A DNA stretch of 64,000 bases from Paulownia fortunei (Eukaryota > Streptophyta > Magnoliopsida > Lamiales > Paulowniaceae): NCBI GenBank assembly GCA_019321725.1, contig CM033108.1, forward strand, positions 19,481,799-19,545,798, read 5' to 3'. The notes below the pieces were generated by a model. That model was given only the letters and a program-made list of their open reading frames with translations, ran no database searches and had not been told where the DNA came from. This document shows, in pieces, positions 1-11,860 of this stretch. A program made the position numbers and the translations under genes. Positions within the stretch are counted from its first letter, which is position 1. Each line of letters opens with the position of its first letter.

Positions 1-543
1 TTTAATGGAAATCCCACGGACTAGGTTCAATAGGAAAACTAAGATATGAATGACTTGATTAGAAGCACCTAGGAATTTAATTCCTTCTCATTTCTAGGAT
101 GCTAATAAGCACTACCTACAAAATGGTTAAGGATAAGCATTGCTTTTAATGATGCATATATCTTGTAAAGTACAAGTGAAGTATAGTATGATACTCTTTA
201 TAGGACATTACCTATGTGAGTATGAACATGGCTGATTCTAAGAGAACTTTGATAGGAAAATTCTCTAAAACACTTGCAGAACCTAAGAGAGTTCATAGCC
301 AAAATAATGAATACAATAGAGAACCAAACTCGATATGAGAGTTAGTGTGTGGAATTTTTTAACTTGGCTTGTAATAACGACTGACAGTTCGAAACTTAGA
401 TTTTATTGATTAGCCAAGTGAGTCCAATAGACTTTTTCTAGGAAAGGTTCAAAGTGAAAGCTACTATCTCGATCCTATCTTTCAGATATATTTTTCTTTG
501 TATTCCTAGTTTTGTGTTGACTTCTTTCATTCATGTGGGGGAT
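1..543 (+). mobile_element. Ty1/copia element, 3' non-coding end before the 3' LTR
   Basis: This stretch lies directly upstream of an LTR and ends in a purine-rich tract (GTGGGGGA, 535-542), the usual plus-strand primer of copia elements just before TGTTGG. I see no open frame, so it is read as the 3' untranslated part of an element whose coding region lies outside the window. The orientation follows from the tract and LTR order. The lineage cannot be named. Confidence 0.6.
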
Positions 544-1185
544 TGTTGGACTAAATGGGGTGAATTGGAAAAATCTCCTATTTAATAAAAAAACTTTGAA
601 GCTTGAAAATATGTTTAAAGAATATGAATGGTCACAAGAGTTCATATGAAGAGTTATGATTGTTCATTAAAATTGATGGAGCATGATAAATAGACACATC
701 TATTTATTTATAAGAGGTGCATAGTAAGAGTTATGAACATTCATGATGGGATGTAGTGTGAACTATTAGATCGCAACCATATTTTAAGAGATACAATCTA
801 ATTGTCCAAATTGATTCTAATTAAGGGACATGACTAATCACGATGTGACACCTACCAATCTATAAATAGACTACCCCCATTCTATTTTCTCTACACCAAA
901 TCAATTCATATTCAATTGATTTCTCTCTTCTCCCTCCTACTAAAATTTATTATGATTTTAGTGTTCTTATTCTCTTTTGAGAAGAATACAATTGAGCTTT
1001 TGGTTCATCGGATAAAATTAGTATAGTGTTGTACTAATTTTAGATAAAAAGTGTTGTATCTTGGGAGAGAGATGTCCACGTTCCTATAGCACCGTATAGG
1101 GGAAATTTGTTTTAAGAAGATTAGCTTCATGCTTACCTTACTTCTGTTGAAATTAAAATCTTCTTTTGACACCATACAGCCAACA
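544..1185 (+). repeat. Ty1/copia 3' LTR (642 bp)
   Basis: The LTR begins TGTTGG and ends CCAACA, a perfect 6-bp terminal inverted repeat with the canonical TG...CA ends. It follows a polypurine tract. A TATA-box-like TATAAATA lies at 861-868, a sensible place for the LTR promoter. The 5' LTR is outside the window, so neither insertion age nor target duplication can be checked. The 5 bases after the LTR are GAGCC. Confidence 0.8.
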
Positions 1186-1300
1186 GAGCCTCAAAAGAAT
1201 ATGGACATGGTAGGAGTGAAGACTCTATGCCAAAGCTGGCTAAGGAAAAGAGAAACTGAACCAGCTTGTCTGAAGATATTCCATGCTGATTTGTGAGAAA
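1186..1300 (+). pseudogene. Possible exon relic abutting the LTR end
   Basis: From the first base after the LTR, one frame stays open for 37 codons (residues such as VGVKTLCQSWLRKRETEP and CLKIFHADL), then meets TGA at about 1297 and continues open for some codons (ENSQEDDGVNKL). The base composition is less AT-rich than nearby intergenic DNA. I do not recognise the protein. It could be a host exon cut by the copia insertion or a chance open frame. No splice sites are certain. Confidence 0.25.
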
Positions 1301-2086
1301 ATTCACAAGAGGATGATGGGGTTAATAAACTAGTTACTAATCTACAAGGTTAAAAGAATCTTAAATTGTAGTACTACGATTTTATAAATATACTTTCGGT
1401 TGTACAAATATAGAATGGATGAATACCATTATGCGCAAACCTCAACAACTTAAATTTGTGAACTACAATGTACAGGTTGTTTACTTAAATTTGGAACAAT
1501 CAACACACTTGAATCAATAGTATTTTTCAAAACTATTTATAAAAATATGAATAACTCAAAAGGTTTTTAAATTTTTTAAAATACCGATTATAACCCTAAT
1601 GAATAAATATTAGGTAGTAAACAATGAGAGTATAATTGAACTTAAAATATTTTAATAATATAATTTGAATATAATTTTAGGTGTCTTTTTATATATTAAA
1701 TTCTTTTTAGAAAATTGGAAATGTATCTTTTTCTTATCATTACTCTTTGAATACTTTGAATTTTCAAATAAAATCAGTTTAATATTAAATTAGATTTTGA
1801 AAGCTTTCTAATCATATCTCATAAGCATATATAGAGAAATTCATATGAGAAAATTATGTTCATTAAAAGTTGAATATTATGCAAACTATATAATAATTTA
1901 AGATATTTTCTCAGCAATTTGATATATTTCAATTATAATTCTAGAGAAAAAATAAATATGAATTTATAATAGAAATAAAAAAATAAAAATAAAAATTAAT
2001 TCTAGGACCTTTGATGCTAAATAAAAAGTAATTGGTTTTAAGATAAGCAAGTTACAATATGCTGTCAAAAAATAGAGTAAAAGTTA
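1301..2086. other. AT-rich intergenic sequence, no gene seen
   Basis: No convincing reading frame, RNA gene or element terminus was found here. The stretch ends in AGTTA (2082-2086), the left copy of the target duplication of the next element. Confidence 0.6.
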
Positions 2087-2730
2087 TGTAATACCCAAGC
2101 CTCACATTAATCAGTTGGACAATCTGATTCATGCACTACATGCTACTTATATGCTAATTTGTATTAACATCTACATGACATCTTATATACCATTTTTAAT
2201 TGTTAGACCTCTAATGCTATCACTTGATATTTGTGGCTGAAATCCTATGAACTAATTAAATAATTCTACATTTAGATAAGAAAAAGAATAGATTAGTTAA
2301 TATATTGGATATTCATATGTTATAAATTTGGAAGTGTTAAAGGTGTTACTGGTAAGCTTATATAATTCGATTCAATTACATCGATGTGTTTTAAAAGTAC
2401 ACATCTATGAATTAACATACTTGGGATATTGAACATGATATAATGTCATTTAAGTGTCATATTACAAGGTTCATATGTGCATAAAATTTTAGAAATGCAA
2501 ACTAGGCAATCATTTAAGAATTGGACGTTAATCGGATTAGAGACCGAATGAACAATTAAGAAATTAGAGTAAATATTTATTATCCGATCATACAAAAATT
2601 AAAATAGATTGTAAATAGATAAATAAATATTAAGAAACACTAGATTAGAGATGTATAAGGTATGAATAATATCATATTTGAACCACCACTTGATATCTTA
2701 AGCTTTGCCAACTTAAACTTTGCTAACTCA
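2087..2730 (+). repeat. Truncated 5' LTR of the gypsy element
   Basis: Collinear with the start of the 3' LTR (6847-7495). Identity stops abruptly at the motif GCTAACTCA; the next bases are already gag coding. The rest of the LTR, the primer-binding site and the start of gag are gone, so a single deletion spanning LTR and leader is the simplest reading. Confidence 0.85.
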
Positions 2731-2740
2731 TCATATTATG

Positions 2741-5700
2741 CTTCGAGGCAGTGCTGGACATTGGTGGGATACAATGAGGAGTATCGAAGACACCACTGTT
2801 ATGACTTGGGATAGATTCAAAGAGTTGTTTTGAAATAAATACTTCCCAACTCCAGTTCGTGCAATGAAGATGAATGAATTTATACAACTACGATAGGAAA
2901 CTATGACAATTGGAGAATGCATTTGTAAGTTTGAACGGTTATCAAGATTTGCCACACACATGGTCAACACTGATACATTAAAAGTTGAAAGATTTCTTGA
3001 AGGCTTGAGACCAGAACTATATAGAGATATGAATATGGCATAAATCTAAGGAGTGACATACTCATAAATTATTGAGAGAGCTTTAGTGGCAGAACAAGCT
3101 GAACTTAGAATTTCCCGTACTTAGGAGATTTGACACCAAATTAAGCAAGAATAGGGGCAACAATGGGTTAGAAATGAAAAAAAAAAAGACCATTTCAAAT
3201 GCAAGATCAAAAATCAAAATTCCAACCAAGACAAGGGCAACAACAATGGGATCCAAGTAAGCGTATGAAGATTGATCATGGCAAAGTACTGATGTCATAA
3301 TCGGCTTGTCCAAAATATGGTGTTCAGCACAGTGGAGTCTGTCCGACAGAGATTAAAACCTGCTTTGTGTGTGGGAAATTTGGACGTATTGCCAGAGTAT
3401 GTCCAAATAAACCAAATCCAATAGGATAGAGAAAAGTGTTAGCTAGAGTCTTTACCCTCACTATATCAGATGTTGAGGCAAACCCATCAGTGGTAACTAG
3501 TAAATTATCTATCTTTGGTGTCCCAGCATTTACATTGTTTGATTCTAGAGCTGCACACTCATTTATATCCACTGAGTATGTGAAGAGGTTGGGTAAAGTA
3601 CCTGATAGAGGTCAATTATAATATGATAATTCTTTCTGGAGATTCAAAACAAACTAACCATGTTTTAAGAGATTGTGCTATTCCTATTGAAAATAGAGAA
3701 CTCTATGCTGATTTAATTGTGTTAGCCATGAATGACTATGATATGATTTTGGGTATGGATTGGTTGTTAAAGTATCATGCTATTATAGATTTTCAGAGAA
3801 AGACAGTGACTTTTCAACCTCCTAGAGAGGAATTATTTACCTTTATTATAATCGTAAAAAGCTTCAAACTCCCGATTATATCAACATTGATAGTACAAAA
3901 ATTATTAGATAGTAGTTCTGAAGGATATTTGATAAGTGTTATGAGCATTGAAGAACAATACCATCCAATCCTTACTGCAGTGTCGGTTGTTCGAAAGTTT
4001 CCAGAAGTGTTTCCTAATGATCTTCTTAGATTACCCCCAGACTATATGATAGAGTTCATTATTGAACTAAATTTAGGAACACATCCAATATCTAAAGCTC
4101 TATATTGAATAGCACCACCTGAGTTGAAAGAATTGAAGATACAAATATAAGAATTATTGGATAAAGGTTTTATCAAACCCATCTTTTCACCATGGGGTGC
4201 ACCAATTCTATTTGTACTTAAGATGGTAAGATGCGACTGTGTATAGACCACTGAGATGTAAATAAAATTACAATCAAGAATAAGTATCCTTTGCCTAGAA
4301 TTGAAGATTTATTTGATCAACTCCAAGGTGCATCTATATTTTAAAAAATCAACTTGCGATCTTGGTACCATCAACTAAAAATAAAAGAGGATGTTGTTGC
4401 CAAGACAGCATTTAGCATGAGATATGGACATTATGAATTTTTGGTGATGCCATTTGGGTTAACAAATGCTCCAGCAACTTTTATGGAATTTATGAAGAGA
4501 GTATTTAAAAAATTTCTTAATAGATTTGTTATTATGTTTATAAATGATATCCTTATTTACTCTCATACAAAAGAAGAGCATGGTGAATATCTAAGAATGG
4601 TTTTAGAGGTTTTGAAAGAGAAATAACTATATGCTAAATTTAAGAAATGTGAATTTTAGATTGATTGAGTGGTATTTATGGGACATGTAATATCAGGAGC
4701 AAGAATATTTGTAGATCCAAGTAAAGTAGAAACTATTAATAATTGGTCACAACCTATTAATCCTTCATAAGTATGAAGTTTTTCTGGGTTTAGCGAGATA
4801 TTATCATAGATTTGTGGAGGGATTTTCCAAGATAGCTTCTCCTTTAACACAATTAACCAAAAAATGTGTGACATTTAGATGGATAGATGCTTATGATAAA
4901 AGTTTTCAAGAATTGAAAAAGAGGTTGACATCAGTACCCATTCTTTCATTTCCATCAGGTATTAGAGGCTTTGTAGTTTACAGTGATGCCTCGAAGAATG
5001 GCTTGGGATGTGTACTAATGCAAAATGGGAAAGTGATTGCATATGCATCGAGGTAGTTAAAAGAATATAAAAAGAATTACCCTACACATGATTTGGAGCT
5101 TGCTGTAATGGTATTTGCACTGAAGATATGGAGACATTATTTATATGGTGAGTGGTGTGAAATCTATACAAATCATCACAAGAGCTAAAATACTTCTTCA
5201 CGTAAAAAGAATTGAATATGCGACAACGAATGTGGTTGGAGCTAGTGAAGGATTATGACTGTGTTATCAACTATCATCTTGGTAAGGCTAATGTTGTTGT
5301 TGATGCATTGAGTAGGAAATCAACACAAAATACCGCAACTTTAGCTTTAACTCAAAAACCAGAGTTATTGAAGCTACATAAAATCGAAGTAGAGATTGTA
5401 TAATAGGGATCGATGGAGGCCAAATTTGCAGCTTTGACACTTCAACTGACTTTGATTAATATAATTCAATAGGGACAAGAATATGATGAATATGTTACAA
5501 AAATGATGAAAGATATTACTTTAGGAAAGTTTTCTAATTTTTGGATATTAGAGAATGACATCTTATGATTCCAAGAAAGGCTATATGTGCCTAATGTAGA
5601 CAACATTTGAGAAGATATTTTGGCAGAGCCACATATGCTATATTCAGTGCATCCAGGAACTACTAAAATGTATAGAGATTTGATAATGCATTGTTGGTGG

Positions 5701-6807
5701 CCAAGTATTAAAAGAGATATTGCTCAATTTATAGAACAATGTTTAACACGTCAACAAATAATGGCAGAACATCAAAGACTAGCAAGAACCTTGCAACCTT
5801 TATTTATTCCATAATAGAAATGGGAAAGAATTACTATGGATTTCATATCGGGATTAGCTAAAATAATTAAAGGTCACGATGTTATTTGGGTTATCATTGA
5901 CTGGCTAACTAAATCTGCTTACTTTATTCCAATTTGTTCCATCTATTCCATGGACTGTTATATACAGGAAGTGGTCAGACTTCATGGGGTACCACTGTCT
6001 ATTATTTTTGATAGAGATTCAAAGTTTTTGTCTATGTTCTAGAAGAGTTTACACATGGCATTGGGAACATAATTATCTTTCAGTACTGCATATTATCCTC
6101 GGACTGATGGACAATCAGAGCAAACAATACAAACATTAGAAGATATACTTAGAGTTTGTGTATTAGATTTTCATGGTTAATGGAGCAAATTTTTACCTTT
6201 AGTGGAATTCTCTTATAATAACAGCTATTAGTCCAGTATTGGAATAGCCCCCTGTGAAGCATTACATGGTAGAAAATGTAGATCTCCAGTTTATCAGGAT
6301 GAGGTTGGTGAAAAGAAGCTTTTGGACCCAAATATGATTCAAGAAATGGTAGAAGTCGTGACATAAATTCGTCAAGGAATGCAGATTGCCTAGAGTCGAT
6401 AGAAAAGTTATGTTGATCAAATAAGAAGAATATTAGAATTTGCAGTAGGAGATCAAGTATTTCTGAAGGTATCTCCAATGAAGAGGATTATGCGGGTTGG
6501 AAAGAAAGGCTCAGTCCCAGATATATTGGTCCATTTTATATTATTGAACAAATTGGGGATGTTGTTACAAACTCGACCTACCTAGCTTATTGTCTCAAGT
6601 GCACAATGTATTTCATGTATCCATGTTAAGGAAATATATTGTAAATCCATCTCATATTCTGAAGAATGAACCTATAGAGTTGAAAGCAAATTTGAGTTAT
6701 GAAGAAAGACCTGTAGAGATTCTTCTATGAGAAGTAAAACAACAGAAGAAGCTACTTGGGAAAGGGAAGATGATATGAAAGTTAAGTATCCAGAACTCTT
6801 TCGGTAA
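2741..6807 (+). pseudogene. gag-pol pseudogene of the gypsy element
   Basis: Capsid-type gag starts in frame with LRGSAGHWW and runs with stops to about 3050. A CCHC knuckle follows at 3361-3405 (CFVCGKFG...C) with Arg in the His position. The protease motif LFDSRAAHSF (about 3538-3567) keeps the Asp but has Gly changed to Arg. Reverse transcriptase pieces lie at 3960-4700; the catalytic box reads FINDIL, with Asn for the first Asp at 4543-4545. RNase H lies at about 4960-5200. Integrase shows a damaged zinc-binding region at 5620-5760 and core pieces at 5836-6130 (MDFISGLAK). The frame ends at the stop at 6805-6807. Fragments are open for 60-160 codons between breaks. No product is expected. 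Confidence 0.85.
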
Positions 6808-6833
6808 GTAAATTTCGAGGATAAAATTTTAAT

Positions 6834-6846
6834 AAGGATGGGAAGA
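6834..6846 (+). other. Polypurine tract of the gypsy element
   Basis: AAGGATGGGAAGA lies immediately before the 3' LTR start TGTAATACCC, the expected position of the plus-strand primer. Confidence 0.75.
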
Positions 6847-8346
6847 TGTAATACCCAAGTCTCACACTACTCACTTGGTCAATATAATTCATGCACTACA
6901 TGCCACTTATATGCTAATTTGCATTAACATCTACATGGCATCTTATATACCATTCTTCATCATTAGACCTCTAATGCTATCACTTGATGTTAGTGGTTGA
7001 GATTCTATAACCTAATTAAGTAATTCTATATTTAGATAAGAAAAAGAATAGATAGTCAATATATTCGATATTCATAGGTTATATGTTATAATTTTGGAAG
7101 TGTTAAAAGTGTTACTAGTAAGCTTATATGATTCGATTCAATTAAATCGATGTGTTTTAAAGTATACATCCATGAATTAACATATTTAGGATATTGGACA
7201 TGATATAATTTGATTTAAGTGTCATATTACATGGTCCATACGTGCATAAGATTTTAGAAATGCAAACTAGATAATCATTTAAGAATCGGATGTCAATCGG
7301 TTTAGAGACCGAATGAACGGTTAAGAAAATAGGAAAATAATGTATTATCCGATCGTGCGGAAATTAAAATAGATTGTAAATAGATAAATAAATATTAAGA
7401 AACACTAGATTAGAGTTGTATAAGGTGTGAATAATATCATATTTGAACCACCACTTGATACCTCAAGCTTTGCCATCTTAAGCTTTGCTAACTCAAGCTA
7501 CCACCTCAACCTTTCTTCTTTTCTATCCTTGAACCACGAGCAAAAACTATTTTCTAAGCTATTTGACCTCCCAAACCACCACATTAAATTTTATAAGTTG
7601 CTCTCAAGTGATTCCAAGTAAAGAAAAAAAAAGTGAAGGAAACAAAGAGAAGTAAGAAGGTGCAAGTAGAAGCTTAAATTTGTGCATAAGTGAGTTTAAC
7701 TCATGCTTTTGATTTAATTTATTTAATTATTTGAGAGTTTATGATTCTTAAAGCTTCTATTAATTTTTATAATCATGTTAGAATATTATTTATGGTCTTA
7801 TAATTCACAAAAGAGGAATTTTTAGTTACAAAATCACAATAAAAATCACTATGGACAGAAACAGTATACTTGCTGGTTTTTATTTTTAAAGCTTTATATA
7901 TGTATAATAACTTCATTAAAACCTATATATTTCACCGTATATGTGTATATATATGAGTTTATGTGATGTATGTAAGTTTGAAGAGATTATAAATTGAAAT
8001 ACTTGGATGACAACCTGTTGGGCTATTTTGTGGGACGTGCTTTTGATTTTACAGTTTATTGTATTATATTAGTGACTTTATCCTCTATATTACTTTCAAA
8101 ACTCCTTTTTGACAGAGAGTTTGAGTTTGTGATGATTTTGATAGACTTTGTTAATATTTTAATAACTACCTATGTATATACAGTGTTACAAAATGTGAAA
8201 GCACTTTGCTTTTATCAATGTTTTTATCAAACTAACCAAAAAAAAAACAAGTTATACACACACATACATGCACAAATTATGTTGTACAGGTTGTTTATAT
8301 ATATATATATATACACACACACATATATATTTAGGAGGTTGTGACA
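6847..8346 (+). repeat. 3' LTR of the gypsy element, with internal deletion
   Basis: 1,500 bp from TGTAATACCC to TTGTGACA. The related solo LTR at 37975-41054 is 3,080 bp; both outer parts align, but here ATAAATTG (near 7990) runs directly into TACTTGGATGAC, which in the longer copy are about 1.6 kb apart. A short TA/CA microsatellite sits at about 8297-8330, near the end. Confidence 0.85.
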
Positions 8347-8351
8347 AGTTA

Positions 8352-11300
8352 TTTTGGGATCTGTGTTTTTTCATTAATCTATATCTAATTTTTTTTTGTT
8401 GATGGATATATCCTTTAAAATTTTACATCCTAATTTAGATTGAACCATCAATTTAATTATTTTTTCATGATACATTCTTTTGATTAAATAAATTGAATAA
8501 TTATGATAATATAAACTTAAGATTGAATAAAAACAAATATACTAAAAAGAATTAAAAATTAAAATAGATTTATAAGATAGCTATATTTTTTTAATTAATG
8601 TGATGAGATTTTAAAATTAGTTTTTAAGGTGAAAGTTTAAGAAAAAGAGCAGAGAGGACAAGAGAAATAATTACTTTATTTTTATTGTACTTCCCTAGCA
8701 TATTTTGTTTTATTTAGTCCTTATTAGTAGGATAAAAAGTCCAAACAAATTTGAAAAAAGAAGAAGAAGAAGAACAGCCAAACAAATTTGTTGCACCAAA
8801 AAATATCCCTTTTATATTCTAAATAAAGAGTTAATATGACTTTTACAAATCTTATTTTATATCGCACCTCATAAGTTTTAGTTTCAAAATTAATATTTTT
8901 TTCAAAGTATATTATAATCTCAATCTCTTTTGTTCTATCATAAACTCTTTTTTTATTTATATAGAGGTATATTGTTAGAGAATTTTAAATCTATATTATC
9001 AGTACATAAAATTTGATTTAACCAACTGAAGCATAACTTAAAAAATAAAAATAAAAATAAAAATAAATAGAATAAAAAAGGTATAAATGTCATTGTAAGA
9101 AATTTACTAGAATTAAAATACTTTTATTCAATATGTAGCAATTTGATATTTACACTAAAACTTGGGTGTCAATTAAAAGTAACACCCTTAAAACATAGAA
9201 AAATTCACGTACTAATATGAAATTTATGATATAATTTAGTAAACAAAATAATTTAATTTAATAAAATAAAATATAATATGAGAAATTGAAACAAGAATTA
9301 AAATTGGGTTAAGTCTAAAAGTGTATATATACCATTGTAAGAAGAAAAACTAAAAGAACTTCATTTAGTATATAATAATTTTGACATTACGGCAGAACTC
9401 ACGTTTTTCTCAAAGTATATATTAATTCAGGTACTAATATGATATTCAAGGTAAAAATTCATTTAAAAAATATAGTCTTAAAGTTTACTATATCAAATCA
9501 TGAATAGTAAGTTTAAGAGGTTATTTGCACCTTGAGGTTTAAATATGTGGCAACGACATCCCATGTTTGATAAAAAATTTAAAAGAGAATATTATTTTTA
9601 GATGCATTTTTTAATAGATAAATAATAATAGATATTTTGTATATTATAAAACCTCATAATTTAAGATTTTGGTCTAAAGATTTTTTTCATAATTATGCAT
9701 TTTAAAAGATGGCCCTCACTTAGTGTTTTTAAAACTATAAATATTTCAAACATATAAAAGTGATTTATATTCTTTCCTTTAGTAAATATAATTTAACTTT
9801 AATTTTAATCTTTTACTTAATTCTAATAATTTATGCATTTGAAAAACTATATTTATTTTCATTAGATTGTTTTCTCATAACTGAGTTTGCATGTTCTCTT
9901 TAAATATTCAAGAAGATAGACTTCAATTTAAGTTATTTTTTATTTTAAAATATTCATTTAAAAAACTTTTGTTTTTGTCTCAAATATAAAAGTTAATCAA
10001 TATTATAATAATTGATGATTGCCTCAAATTTAAAATTTTGGTCTCATATTTCTTTTTTAAAACTACATATAGTGCTATTATTTAATAAATTAAGATATTT
10101 GGTATACAATCGAAGAGAGTTTCAAACTTTAAAATTATTATTGATTGCCTCAAAATTAGATTTTGTTGTATTTCTTTTTTAAAACTATATATAATTTTAT
10201 TATTTACTAAATTAAGGTATTTAGTATTCAATCGAACAAAGTTTCAAATATTGAATTTTGGCTTCAATTTTTTCATACTTTTATTTTAAATCCTAAATTT
10301 TAATTAAATTGATGGATTATTGTTATATACGTTAGGTTATGTTCTTTTGTTTTTAAATAAAATTTGTTTTAAAATTTTTGACATAATAGAGCTAGAGATA
10401 TATTTTACAAAAATTGCAAACCTCAGGAAAGGTGAATTCAAATAATTTTAAGTTCAAGTGTTATAATAATGATATTCATATGATTGTTAATAAAACTTTA
10501 TAAGAGATTTTAAATTAAATTTTTATATATTGAGATTTAAAAAAAGTTATAGAATAAGAGAAAGTCACTATGTTACAATTTAATGTCTAAAAGTGTATAT
10601 ATGCTATTATAAGAAGAAAAAGTAAAAGAATATCATTTAATATGTAATAATTTTGACATTTATTGCAAAAGTTATGTATTTCTTAACTATATGTTAGTTT
10701 AGGTACTAATATGACATTCACTAGTATAAATTCATTCAGAAAATTTAGCATTAAAATTTACTATGTTAAATCATGCATTGTAAGTTTAAGGGATATTTTC
10801 ACCTTGAAGTGTGAATATTTGACAACTACATCCCTTTAGTTGACAAAAAAAATTAGAGAGATTTATTTAAAGATCAAAGTACCATATCCCTTTATTTTTG
10901 AAAAAGGCATCACTTTTAAAAACACTAAGTGATAGTTATATTTTATAATAAATAATTCATACAAGAAAAAGAAATCAAATGAAAACAAATTTTAAATTGT
11001 ATAATCCCTTCAACGACATAAGGAGTATAGATTATTTTTATACATACAGATATTTATGATTTTTAAAATTATACATGGTTCACAATTTATAAAAGTGTAA
11101 TTTTATGATAAAATGAAGAGTCAAGTTCAATTGCAAATGTCATCTTTAATAGTATAGTACATCGTACACTTTTAGTGGGGAAAAATCGAAAGGAGTTATT
11201 TTAAGATGCTCTTTTTATAGATAAATACTAATACATATTATGTATAATATTAAACATCATGATTTGAGTACTAGTCTAATTTTTTTTTATAACTATGCAA

Positions 11301-11860
11301 TTTAAAATATGACCCTCACTTAGTGTTTTGAAAATTATATATATTTCAAACATATAAAAGTTAGTTTATACTATTTTCTTTAGTAAATAAACTTTAACTT
11401 TAATTTCGATCTTTTACTTATTTCTAATAATTTATGCATTTTGAAAAATATGTTTTTGTCATTAGTGTTCATTGTTTTCTCATGTTTAAATTAGTATATT
11501 CTCTTTGATTATTGAAGAAGATAGAATTGAATTTAAGTTATTTTTTATTCTAAAATATTCATTTCAAAAACTTTAGTTTTTGCAAAGTTATTCTTAAGCA
11601 TAAAAGTTAATCAATACTATTTATTATTATTGATTGTTGCCCCAAAATAAGATTTTGGTCTCTTATTTCATTTTTAAAACTATATATACTTTTTTTATTT
11701 ATTAATTTAAGGGATTGGCATATAATGGAAGAGAGTATCAAAATTTAAATTTTGGCTTAATAGTTTTTTATTTTTTTCTTTAGAACATGACTTTTAAAAT
11801 GATCAATTATTTTCATTTATGTTATGTTATTTCTTTTTGTTTACAAATTAATCCCAGATC
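8352..11860. other. AT-rich non-coding block with diverged direct repeats
   Basis: No gene or RNA was found. The block consists largely of poly-A/T-rich sequence and diverged copies of a unit of about 1.25 kb or more (entered separately). There are no obvious element termini. Confidence 0.6.
9330..11770 (+). repeat. Two diverged direct copies of a roughly 1.25 kb unit
   Basis: The segment 9330-10300 recurs at 10583-11770 in the same order: a motif around GTCTAAAAGTGTATATATRC, then CACCTTGA followed by a 'gacaac...catccc' stretch, then CCCTCACTTAGTGTTTT, then TTGATTGCC. The second copy has about 330 extra bases at 10870-11200. Near 10015 and 10142 part of the unit is itself duplicated in tandem (about 127 bp). 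A fainter third start lies near 9070. Boundaries are approximate. Confidence 0.6.

Larger units (their letters stand above)
2087..8346 (+). mobile_element. Decayed Ty3/gypsy element, Tekay/chromovirus-like, with target duplication
   Basis: A full insertion bounded by AGTTA at 2082-2086 and AGTTA at 8347-8351. LTRs start TGTAATACCC and end GGTTGTGACA. Order inside is gag, zinc knuckle, protease, reverse transcriptase, RNase H, integrase, then a tail (ATWEREDDMKVKYPELF) like the end of the integrase/chromodomain region in Tekay-type elements. Both LTRs are damaged: the 5' copy is cut after 644 bp and fused to gag, and the 3' copy lacks about 1.58 kb internally compared with the related LTR at 37975-41054. 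Many stops and frameshifts make it non-autonomous. The Tekay placement is by LTR ends and tail motif; a phylogeny is not available. Confidence 0.88.

Noticed and set aside
7994..8344. 116-codon open frame at the end of the gypsy 3' LTR
   Set aside because: It lies wholly in the LTR, ends in a microsatellite-derived YIYIYTHTY run, and has no counterpart reading in the solo LTR.
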